Assembly (NCBI GenBank): GCA_964650975.1
Contig: CAZYWA010000007.1
Coordinates: 1-40,986 of the forward strand
Origin: CAZYWA01 sp964650975 [NCBI: uncultured bacterium]
GTDB lineage: Bacteria; JADJOY01
DNA: 40,986 nt
Direction: 5' to 3'
Position numbers and translations under genes: made by a program. Shown here in pieces: positions 1 to 6,783 of the stretch; the first letter of the stretch is position 1; each line of letters opens with the position of its first letter. The notes beneath the pieces were generated by a model, which worked only from the letters and a program-made list of their open reading frames with translations, ran no database searches and was not told the DNA's origin.

Positions 1-2
1 AG

Positions 3-365
3 CGCAGCATCGCCAACTGCCACTGGTGCCACGAGGGTTCGCGGAAGCTGGCGCTCGCCGAGAAGGGCGAGGCCGCCAGCGAGTTCTGCGTGAGCTGCCA
101 CCAGACGATGCGGCCGCGCAGCCACGTCGCGCGCTGGGACCAGACGCTCCACGGCCGCTTCGCCCGCCAGGACCGTCGCCAGTGCGCGGTCTGCCACGAG
201 GAAGAGTTCTGCCAGGCGTGCCACGCGATCCCGCCGCGCAGCCACTCGTTCCCGCATTTCATGTTCCCCGGCGACGGCCACCAGCGCTTCGCGCGCACCG
301 ACGTCCGCGCCTGCCTCACCTGCCACGAGTTCGGATCGCTGTGCGCATCGTGCCATTCGAAGTGA
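3..365 (+). CDS. Multiheme cytochrome c, C-terminal part (cut by left edge)
   Basis: Only the C-terminal 120 codons are present; the frame is open to the window edge, so the real start lies outside. Six CXXCH heme-binding motifs are visible in this fragment (CHWCH, CVSCH, CAVCH, CQACH, CLTCH, CASCH), ending two residues before the stop. Such density means a periplasmic or extracellular electron carrier whose hemes are attached by the cytochrome c maturation system. It is followed after 43 bases by a cytochrome c554-like gene on the same strand, then by a propeller-heme fusion and a membrane cytochrome b, so it is probably the upstream part of one electron-transfer operon. Internal GTG or ATG codons would give shorter reading frames, but they would discard the first heme motif. 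Redox partner and total heme number cannot be read from this fragment. Confidence 0.88.
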   Translation, partial: RSIANCHWCHEGSRKLALAEKGEAASEFCVSCHQTMRPRSHVARWDQTLHGRFARQDRRQCAVCHEEEFCQACHAIPPRSHSFPHFMFPGDGHQRFARTDVRACLTCHEFGSLCASCHSK

Positions 366-408
366 TGCAAGCCGCCTGACCGACGACCTGGAGCGAAAGG
401 AGCCCTTC

Positions 409-1158
409 GTGACCCGAACGACGATGTTTCTTCGGGGAGCTTTTCAAGCCCCCCGCCCCGAAAAAAGTGCGATTTCTTCGGGGCCCCACCCCCGAGCCGG
501 CGCGCTTTGCTCGCCGCGCGCCGCTGGCGCGGTCTTTTTGTCCGGAATCCTGCTGACCATGACGGTCCGGGTGGCCGCGGCCGAAGGCGATGCCCTCCAG
601 TACGAGGGCGTCTACGTCTGCAAGAAATGCCACTCGATGACCAAGCGCGATTACTACGACAACGTTTACGAGCTGTGGGAGAAATCCCCGCACGCGAACG
701 GCATGAAGGAGCTTTCGAGCCAGCAATCGAAGGACATCGGCGCCAAGATGGGCATCGCCGACGTCACCACGGACGTGAAGTGCGTCAAGTGCCACGCCAC
801 GGCCGGGGACGCCGACACCTCGCAGCAAGGAAAGTTTTACGCGCGCGAGGAAGGCGTGACCTGCGAGGGCTGCCACGGCCCCGGCTCGAAGTTCAAGAAG
901 AAGGAAATCCACGCCGAAAACTACGACGAAGCGACCAAGGTGGGCTTCTCGCCGATCAAGAAGAAGGAAGAGGTCGAGAAGCTCTGCACCCGCTGCCACA
1001 ACCCCGAGAGCCCCACCTACCACGCCGATTTCATGAGCCGCTGGTACAAGTGGCAGCACCCCACGATCCAGGGAAAAGACGGCAAGGAAGGCCCGGCGAA
1101 GAAGAACCACGGCGACTGGGCGCCGCTCCCGCCAGGTGCCACGCGAGGTAGCGGCTGA
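409..1158 (+). CDS. Cytochrome c554-like tetraheme protein, signal peptide partly repeat-encoded
   Basis: A protein of 249 residues with four CXXCH motifs (CKKCH, CVKCH, CEGCH in a CEGCHGPGS context, CTRCH). The spacing and the CEGCHGPG signature match the cytochrome c554/c-prime family, periplasmic multiheme electron carriers. The GTG start at 409 is chosen because an AAAGGAG-type ribosome site ends about 6 bases upstream. An ATG at 424 is an alternative. Residues about 8-42 are encoded by a copy of repeat family A inserted in frame; the hydrophobic core (about residues 39-58, ending VAAAEG) begins at the end of the repeat. No start downstream of the repeat would leave a normal positively charged N-region. 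Lys-rich stretches surround the third and fourth hemes. The next gene begins 20 bases downstream. Confidence 0.85.
   Translation: MTRTTMFLRGAFQAPRPEKSAISSGPHPRAGALCSPRAAGAVFLSGILLTMTVRVAAAEGDALQYEGVYVCKKCHSMTKRDYYDNVYELWEKSPHANGMKELSSQQSKDIGAKMGIADVTTDVKCVKCHATAGDADTSQQGKFYAREEGVTCEGCHGPGSKFKKKEIHAENYDEATKVGFSPIKKKEEVEKLCTRCHNPESPTYHADFMSRWYKWQHPTIQGKDGKEGPAKKNHGDWAPLPPGATRGSG
431..532 (-). repeat. Family A three-hairpin repeat, copy A1 (inside the c554-like gene)
   Basis: Reverse-oriented copy. On the plus strand it shows stem III at 434-454 (a G-rich and a C-rich arm around TTC, i.e. GAA on the other strand), stem II at 456-483 (CCCCGAAAAAA paired with a TTTCTTCGGGG arm, one mismatch) and stem I at 517-531 (CGCGCC, loop GCT, GGCGCG). 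It is read through in frame by the cytochrome gene. The conserved block between stems I and II (CTCGGGGGTGGGG on the minus strand) matches A2 closely. Confidence 0.85.
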
Positions 1159-1178
1159 TCCGATCGGGGTCGCGGACG

Positions 1179-3188
1179 ATGACGCCGGGAGGGACCGGCT
1201 CCCGCCAGTCCGCGCGCCCGACCGGGCTTGCGATCGCCGCGCTGGCGGTCGCGATCGTGCTGACCTCGCGGGCGCGTGCCGTCGCCGCGGCCGATTGCGC
1301 GGCGATCACCTCGGGTCCGGTGGTGTGGACGTCGCCGGTGGTGGCGGCCGACGGTGAGATCCTGGCGGTCGCGCACGACGCCGAGGGCGCCCATCTGGAG
1401 CGGATCTCGCCGGGGCGGGAGCCGCTCGCGTGGAACGGTGCGCACGGCACGATCCTGCAGATCGCGATCGGATCGAGCTCGGCGTCGCCGGTGGTGATTC
1501 GCGCTGACGCGGCCGGCGTCGACAACGAGGAGAGCGACTCCCTGATCCGGCTCGCCGACACGCCGTCCGGCGACGTGCCGTTGCTGCACGCGGGCCTCGG
1601 CGAACGCCTCGCCGATCCGGCGATCTCGCCCGACGGCCGCTGGATCGCGCTGGTCGTGCGCCGCGAGCCGCGCGCGAAAGATCGGGCGCTCTCGACACAG
1701 CTGGTGCTCGTTCCCTCCGCGGGAGGCATCGCCACCGTGGTCGAGCAAGGCGAGGGGGATCGCCTCGGGCCGAGCTTCGTGGAAGGTGGAAAGGCGCTCT
1801 GGTTCGTGCGCCGCGAGGGCGAGTACTCGCTTCTGATGCGCGTGCCGCTCGAAACCGACGGCGAGCCCGCGGACGCGCCCGCGGTGTTGCAACGGGACCG
1901 CGCCCGGTGGGGGCGACCGCTCTCGATCGACTCGAGCGGCAGCCGCGCGCTGGTCGCGCGGGATTCCGGCAACGGTCCGTCGCTCTGGCAGATCGAGGTG
2001 GGCACTTGGCGCTCGACGCCGGCCGGCGGCTGCCGCGCGGCGCCCCTCGAGCCCGCGCTCACCGCCGACTCGCGGGAGCTGATCGCGGTCGCCTCGACCG
2101 CGGGCGGGCGAAACCTGTTCCGGTCGGCGCTCGACCCGAAGGCGACGGAGACGCTGGGCGCGACTCCCGAGGCCCATGACGACGACGGTCCGCGGATCCA
2201 GGACGAGGGCCGGCCCGATCGCGAGCGATTCGACGAGGCTCGCGCGCGAACCGCCAACCGGCCGTGCCTCGCGTGTCACGATCACGAGCGCGGCCTCGAC
2301 GTCATCGGAGCTTCGGTGCACGGCAAGCTCGCGTGCACCGATTGCCATGTGGACGTGACCGAGACGCCGCACCGCTCGCTCGCGCGCGCCGAACGGGTCG
2401 CGCGCGGTCCCGACGAGCGCGGCCGGCCGGTCGACTCGAGTGGTCGCCCGCGCGCCGCGGTCGGTTTCGATCTGCGCGGCGTGTCGCGCGCGGTCACCAC
2501 GATCACCGCGGCGAGCGTCGCGTGCGGTTCGTGCCACCCGCGCCAGGCACGCGCCTGGCAGACCGACGTGCACGGGCGCGATTTTCCCGCGAACGCGGCC
2601 GTCCCCGGCTGCGCCACCTGTCATGGCGATCACGACGTGCTGCCCGAGCACGACCCGCGCTCGCCGGTCGCCACGGCGCGGATCGCGGACACCTGCGCCG
2701 CCTCGTGCCACGAGGGAGCATGGGAGGTCCGTCACAGCTATCTCGGCGTCAGGCCGGCGGACGCCCAGTACCGGTCCGATCCGGGCTCGACCTATCGCGA
2801 CAGCATCCACGCCAAGAAGGTCCGCCTCGGCGAGGAGCACGCCGCGACCTGCGCGAGCTGCCACGGTGCCCATCGGGTACTGACCGCGCGCGATCCCCGC
2901 TCGACGCTCAACCCCCAAAACGCGGCGAAAACCTGCTCACGCAAAGGCGCCTGCCATTCCGACGCCAGCGCAGATTTCGCCAAGCTCTTCGATCACGTGA
3001 TCGCGGTGTCCAGCGGAGAGACGGTGAGCGCAAGCGCCATGTCCCAGGGCAAAACGCCGCGCGGGTACGCCGAGCTCGCGTTCTCGGTCATCGGCGGCGG
3101 AACGCTCGCGTGGGCCGGCGCCGACCTGGTGCTCGATGCCTTGCGGCGAGTCGTCGCCGGACGAAAGCGCAAGAAAGCGTCGTCGTGA
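1179..3188 (+). CDS. Beta-propeller / multiheme cytochrome c fusion with C-terminal membrane anchor
   Basis: A protein of 669 residues. It starts with a signal peptide (hydrophobic stretch about residues 16-30, then ARAVAAAD). Residues about 40-330 look like a TolB/WD40-type propeller, with repeated patterns such as ISPDGRWIAL and LTADSRELIAV. A heme region follows at about 360-600. Canonical motifs begin at residues 363 (CLACH), 386 (CTDCH), 449 (CGSCH), 478 (CATCH) and 558 (CASCH). Two odd sites have the same spacing logic: CAASCH at 506 (CX3CH) and CSRKGACH at 586 (CX5CH). A hydrophobic helix near residues 630-650 followed by RKRKK suggests a C-terminal anchor with the heme domain facing the periplasm. 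The next gene overlaps by 4 bases (GTGA), so it probably donates to or accepts from that cytochrome b. Codons 2-12 overlap a family B repeat. Confidence 0.85.
   Translation: MTPGGTGSRQSARPTGLAIAALAVAIVLTSRARAVAAADCAAITSGPVVWTSPVVAADGEILAVAHDAEGAHLERISPGREPLAWNGAHGTILQIAIGSSSASPVVIRADAAGVDNEESDSLIRLADTPSGDVPLLHAGLGERLADPAISPDGRWIALVVRREPRAKDRALSTQLVLVPSAGGIATVVEQGEGDRLGPSFVEGGKALWFVRREGEYSLLMRVPLETDGEPADAPAVLQRDRARWGRPLSIDSSGSRALVARDSGNGPSLWQIEVGTWRSTPAGGCRAAPLEPALTADSRELIAVASTAGGRNLFRSALDPKATETLGATPEAHDDDGPRIQDEGRPDRERFDEARARTANRPCLACHDHERGLDVIGASVHGKLACTDCHVDVTETPHRSLARAERVARGPDERGRPVDSSGRPRAAVGFDLRGVSRAVTTITAASVACGSCHPRQARAWQTDVHGRDFPANAAVPGCATCHGDHDVLPEHDPRSPVATARIADTCAASCHEGAWEVRHSYLGVRPADAQYRSDPGSTYRDSIHAKKVRLGEEHAATCASCHGAHRVLTARDPRSTLNPQNAAKTCSRKGACHSDASADFAKLFDHVIAVSSGETVSASAMSQGKTPRGYAELAFSVIGGGTLAWAGADLVLDALRRVVAGRKRKKASS
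1184..1214 (+). repeat. Family B hairpin, copy B1 (start region of the propeller-cytochrome gene)
   Basis: Stem GCCGG / CCGGC around GAGGGA, followed by CTCCCGCCAGTCCGCG. Copy B2 at 36913 is almost identical over 31 bases. B1 begins 5 bases after the first base of the start codon, so it forms codons 2-12 of the gene and would place a hairpin directly over the initiation region of the mRNA. Confidence 0.75.
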
Positions 3189-3988
3189 GCGAGCCCATCG
3201 CACCCGAGCGTCTCGACGAGTTCCGCCGTGGCGGCCCGGTCACGACCTACTCGCGCACGCTGCGGGTTCACCATCAGGTTCTCGCGGCCTGCGTGGTGGC
3301 GCTGGTCGTCTCGGGCTTCTCGCTCCAGTCTGCGTCGGTGGCGCGGATCGGCCGCCTTCTGGGTGGCGCCCGCGTGCTCGGTTGGGTCCATCGAGGTGCG
3401 GCCATCGTGCTGGTGGCGATGTTCCTGCACCACGTCGCCACCATCGCGTTACCGGCGATCGTGCGTGCGTGCCGGGCGGCCGCGCGCACCACCGGGGGGC
3501 TGGTGGCGCGCGCGGCGGCGCTCTGGACGGGAGTGCCGCTGCTTCCCAACCTCGACGACGCCCGCGATGCGCTTCACACCGCGCGCTACTTCGCCGGCCT
3601 CGAGCCGCGCGACTACCGAGCGCGCCGCTGGCACTACCGTTCGAAGCTCCACTACATGGCGATCGTGTGGGGCGTGCCCGCGATGGGGCTGACCGGTCTG
3701 GTGATGGCGCTGCCGACCCTGGTGCCGGCCAAGATCGCGGCGTTTCTCGCCGCGATTCACCTTCCGGTCGAGCCGCGCACCATCGTGGCGATCGCCGAAA
3801 CCGTGCACTCGCACGAGGCGTGGCTGGTGGTCGCGATCTCGATCGTGTGGCACGGCTACCGCGTGCTCTTCCCGCCCCGCTCCGACGTCTTCACCGGCAC
3901 GCTCACCCTCGCGGAGATGCGCCGCTGGCACCCGCGCTGGTACGCGGCGCACGTCGAAGCGCTGGGTCACGATCCGCTCGCCCCGTAG
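3185..3988 (+). CDS. Four-helix membrane cytochrome b (cytochrome b561 / FdhI-like)
   Basis: A protein of 267 residues starting at a GTG that overlaps the previous stop by 4 bases, which indicates translational coupling. Four hydrophobic helices are apparent at about residues 35-57, 68-92, 155-180 and 207-225. Histidines suited to b-heme ligation occur at RVHHQVL, GWVHRGA, FLHHVATIAL, KLHYMAIVWG and VHSHEAWL. This layout is that of the cytochrome b subunits of formate dehydrogenase, hydrogenase or thiosulfate reductase type enzymes, which link the quinone pool to periplasmic carriers. With three c-type cytochrome genes directly upstream it is probably the quinone-side module of a membrane electron-transfer complex. 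A catalytic partner is not visible in the window, so the direction of electron flow is unknown. Confidence 0.82.
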   Translation: MSEPIAPERLDEFRRGGPVTTYSRTLRVHHQVLAACVVALVVSGFSLQSASVARIGRLLGGARVLGWVHRGAAIVLVAMFLHHVATIALPAIVRACRAAARTTGGLVARAAALWTGVPLLPNLDDARDALHTARYFAGLEPRDYRARRWHYRSKLHYMAIVWGVPAMGLTGLVMALPTLVPAKIAAFLAAIHLPVEPRTIVAIAETVHSHEAWLVVAISIVWHGYRVLFPPRSDVFTGTLTLAEMRRWHPRWYAAHVEALGHDPLAP

Positions 3989-3998
3989 CTACCCGGGA

Positions 3999-4020
3999 GG
4001 GCGGTTGTCCCTCGCCGCCC
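3999..4020 (-). repeat. Family B hairpin, copy B9 (reverse orientation)
   Basis: GGGCGG and CCGCCC arms surround TTGTCCCTCG, so on the minus strand the loop contains AGGGAC. It lies 11 bases after the stop of the cytochrome b gene and 61 bases before the acetyltransferase start. Confidence 0.6.
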
Positions 4021-4081
4021 TGCTCGCGCGCTCGCTCGACACCCACGACGCGCGGGCCGGTTCGTGACACGCTCCGCGGCC

Positions 4082-4687
4082 ATGCAGGTCCAATCACTCC
4101 CGCGCGCCTCCCGCGACGCCGCCGCGCGCATGCTCGCGCGCTCGTTCGAGGACGACCCGATGTTCCGCTTTCTGCTGTCGAACGGGCGCACGCGGCCGGC
4201 TTGGCTCGAGCTGGTGATGGTGACCGCGCTCGACGAGTGCTTGGCTCACGGCGAAGTGCTCGTCGCGGACCTCGACGGGCTTGCCGGGGCGATCGGAATC
4301 ATTCCGCCGGCGCTGCACTCGGCTCCCGCGTTCACGCGGATCAGCAGCCTCGTGTGGCTCTTCCTCTCCACCCTTCCACCACCGCCGCCGCTCGCCTTCC
4401 TCCTGAACGGTCCGCGCGTGCTCAATCTCATCGGCGCCAAGCACCCGCGCGATCCGCACCTCTACGTCCAGGTTCTCGGCGCCGACCCGGAGCGCCAAGG
4501 CCGCGGCGTGGGCGCGGCGCTCGTCGAGCGAGCGCTGGAGCGCGCCGCTCGCGACGGCGTCTACGCGTACCTCGAAACCACCAACGCCAAGAACCTGGTC
4601 TTCTACGGCCGCTTCGGCTTCCGCGTGATCGAGGGGATCTCGCCGAGCCCCGGCGGCGGCCCGCCCATCTGGCTGCTCCGCACTTGA
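4082..4687 (+). CDS. GNAT family N-acetyltransferase
   Basis: A protein of 201 residues. The core GNAT acetyl-CoA site is clear at about residues 139-144, QGRGVGAAL, preceded by the strand LYVQVLGADPE and followed by a helix. The C-terminal beta strands include YLETTNAKNLVFYGRFGF, a typical motif B region. The N-terminal third (RMLARSFEDDPMFRFLL) is like the stand-alone acetyltransferases that act on small amines. ATG 4082 is preferred over an in-frame GTG at 4064 because it begins directly at the conserved N-terminus. The substrate cannot be predicted. It is followed 32 bases later by the phosphoesterase gene, perhaps in one transcript. Confidence 0.88.
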   Translation: MQVQSLPRASRDAAARMLARSFEDDPMFRFLLSNGRTRPAWLELVMVTALDECLAHGEVLVADLDGLAGAIGIIPPALHSAPAFTRISSLVWLFLSTLPPPPPLAFLLNGPRVLNLIGAKHPRDPHLYVQVLGADPERQGRGVGAALVERALERAARDGVYAYLETTNAKNLVFYGRFGFRVIEGISPSPGGGPPIWLLRT

Positions 4688-4719
4688 CGAGCGCCGGAGC
4701 GGGCAAGAATCTCGAAGCG

Positions 4720-6294
4720 ATGAGCCGGTCGCGCCGCGCGCCGTCGATCTCGCGCCGGCGCTTCATGGCGGGCGCCGCGGGCGCGTGCGTCGCTTCCACG
4801 ATTCCGTTGCGCTCGGCGCGCGCCGCCACGACGCCGATCGCCCCCGCGTCCTGCCCGGTCGAGCATCTGGTGCTCCTGATGATGGAGAACCGCTCGTTCG
4901 ATCACATGCTCGGGCGCCTCGACGGCGTGAACGGGCTCGCGCGCTTCACGAGCTGCCAGGACGACGACGGCGTGCCGGTTTACGCGCACCGATTCAAGGA
5001 CATGGCGTGCACCGTCGGCGATCTGCCGCACGGCTACAGCGACGGCATCACCTGCTGGAACCACGGCAAGAACGACGGCTTCGTGCGCTCGAATGGCACC
5101 CAGTCGATGGGTTACATGAGCCCCCGCGAGGTGCCGTGGATCTACGCGCTCGCGAGCCAGTACACGGTGCTCGACCGCTGGCACTGCTCGCTGCTCGCCG
5201 GTACGTGGCCCAACCGCCGTTACTCGCACGCGGGCAGCACGTCGGGATCGCGTGACGACGATTTCCCGCCCGGGAAGATCGGCTACCACGAGCGCACGGT
5301 GTTCCATCAGCTCGCCGAGGCGGGGCTCGACTGGTCGATCTATTTCACCGACGTGCCGTTCCCGGCGCTCTATCCCGAGGTGCTGACCCGCTGGACGCCG
5401 CGTTTCAAGGCGTTTTCGCGTTTCTACGACGACGCGGCCGCGGGCACGCTCTCGCCGGTCACGGTGCTCGAGCCTGGCTACTTGATCGGCACCGACGATC
5501 ACCCGCCGCGCTCGACGCAGGTGGCGCAGCGGCTCATGGCGGACGTGGTGTGCTCGCTCGTGTTCTCGCCGCTCTGGCCCAAGACCGCGTTGCTGATCAC
5601 CTACGACGAGTGGGGCGGCTTCTTCGATCACGTCTCGCCGCCCAATCTCGCCGACGATTTCCCCGATCTCGGGAAGCCCGTGGGCTTCCGCGTGCCGGCG
5701 CTGGTGGTGAGCCCGTGGGCGAGGCGCGGAGCGGTGTCGAGCGCGGTCAAGGACCACACCTCGTGGCTCAAGCTGGTGCAGTGGCGATTCGGTTTGCCGG
5801 CGCTCACCAAGCGGAACGCCAAGGCCGACAACGTGCTCGAGGCGTTCGATTTCACGTCGCCGATGCGCACCGATCTGCCGGCGCTGCCGGTGCCCACGGT
5901 CGATCAGAACCTGGCCGACGTGTGCTGGATCGGCGACCACTTGCGGCCCGAGCACGACTACCAGTTCGACATGCCGGGAGGCGAGGGGCCGGAGAGCGAT
6001 GTCGCGTGGTGGCGCGGCTCGCCGGAGGGTGCGGCGTCGGCGCCCGGCAAGAGCGCGAAAGCGATCGCGGAGAGCGCCGCGGAAGCGCCGGCACCGGATG
6101 TCGACGGGGTCGCTGCACGCGCCGCGCAAAACCCGGTGGGCCTGGCCCGGCTCTTCGAATCGGCCCTCGACGTAGGCGCGATCCCGCGCGAATTCGATCT
6201 ACGGCCGGCGGCGGGCTCGGCCAAGCCGATGCCGTCGCCCTTTCTGCAACCGGGAAGCCTGCCGACCGTCCCGGCCTGGCATGGTCGAAAGTGA
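4720..6294 (+). CDS. Tat-exported phosphoesterase (phospholipase C / acid phosphatase family)
   Basis: A protein of 524 residues of the PF04185-type phosphoesterase family, which hydrolyses phosphodiesters or phosphomonoesters such as phosphatidylcholine. The N-terminus has a Tat motif (SRRRF at residues 11-15) and a hydrophobic stretch ending RSARA. The metal and nucleophile region MMENRSFDHMLG starts near residue 54 and the second signature YDEWGGFFDHVSPP near residue 295; both are hallmarks of this alkaline-phosphatase-like fold. VVSPWARRG and DHTSWLKLVQWRF are also typical. The last 90 residues (Ala/Pro-rich, then LPTVPAWHGRK) lie outside the catalytic domain. Phospholipase C and acid phosphatase members cannot be told apart here. 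A role in phosphorus scavenging or lipid turnover is inferred. Confidence 0.9.
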   Translation: MSRSRRAPSISRRRFMAGAAGACVASTIPLRSARAATTPIAPASCPVEHLVLLMMENRSFDHMLGRLDGVNGLARFTSCQDDDGVPVYAHRFKDMACTVGDLPHGYSDGITCWNHGKNDGFVRSNGTQSMGYMSPREVPWIYALASQYTVLDRWHCSLLAGTWPNRRYSHAGSTSGSRDDDFPPGKIGYHERTVFHQLAEAGLDWSIYFTDVPFPALYPEVLTRWTPRFKAFSRFYDDAAAGTLSPVTVLEPGYLIGTDDHPPRSTQVAQRLMADVVCSLVFSPLWPKTALLITYDEWGGFFDHVSPPNLADDFPDLGKPVGFRVPALVVSPWARRGAVSSAVKDHTSWLKLVQWRFGLPALTKRNAKADNVLEAFDFTSPMRTDLPALPVPTVDQNLADVCWIGDHLRPEHDYQFDMPGGEGPESDVAWWRGSPEGAASAPGKSAKAIAESAAEAPAPDVDGVAARAAQNPVGLARLFESALDVGAIPREFDLRPAAGSAKPMPSPFLQPGSLPTVPAWHGRK

Positions 6295-6336
6295 GCGTCC
6301 CGCCACCCGTTACCCTCTGAGTCGAGGAGCCCGCAG

Positions 6337-6783
6337 ATGGCCGATTCCCGTTACGCGCGCCCCGACTGGATCACGCGCGCCTTCAACACGCTGCCGCTTT
6401 TCCTGTCGCGTCTCGGGATCGCCTTCTTCGGCTCGCGGATCCTCGCGGTGCGCGGCCGGAAGAGCGGCCAGTGGCGGACCACGCCGGTCAACGTCCTCGA
6501 ATTCGAGGGCCAGCGCTACCTGATCGCGCCGCGCGGCGATACCGAGTGGGTCCGGAATCTGCGCGCCGCCGGCGGCGGCGAGCTGCGCCTCGGCTCGGCC
6601 GTCGAGCCGTTTCGCGCCACCGAGATCCCCGACGCCGAACGCCCGCGCCTCATCCGCGCCTACCTCGCGCGCTGGTTGTGGCAGGTGAAGCCGTTCTTCC
6701 CCGGACTGACGGCGGCATCGTCGGACCCGGTGCTGCTCGCCAAGGCGCCCGGATATCCGACGTTCCGGATCGAGCGTGGCTGA
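6337..6783 (+). CDS. Ddn-like (deazaflavin-dependent nitroreductase family) protein
   Basis: A protein of 148 residues. The pattern LAVRGRKSGQWRTTPVNVLEFEG followed by YLIAPRGDTEWVRNLRAAGGGEL is diagnostic of the DUF385/Ddn split beta-barrel family, whose mycobacterial member uses F420H2. Whether this organism makes F420 is not shown here. A GAGGAG ribosome site stands 7 bases before the ATG. The stop codon shares its last base with the start of the next gene, so the two are translationally coupled. Confidence 0.87.
   Translation: MADSRYARPDWITRAFNTLPLFLSRLGIAFFGSRILAVRGRKSGQWRTTPVNVLEFEGQRYLIAPRGDTEWVRNLRAAGGGELRLGSAVEPFRATEIPDAERPRLIRAYLARWLWQVKPFFPGLTAASSDPVLLAKAPGYPTFRIERG

Noticed and set aside
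1017-2918. Open frame of 633 codons on the minus strand opposite the propeller-cytochrome
   Set aside because: The plus-strand frame has a signal peptide, propeller repeats and five CXXCH motifs; the minus-strand product is Arg-rich and featureless.
2934-2960. CX5CH in the propeller-cytochrome as a sequencing error
   Set aside because: The frame remains open and sensible for the following 80 codons, including the membrane anchor, and a simple base loss or gain would shift it; kept as a finding instead.
3136-4719. Upstream extension of the phosphoesterase frame
   Set aside because: It runs out of phase through the cytochrome b and acetyltransferase genes; the real start has a Tat signal at 4720.
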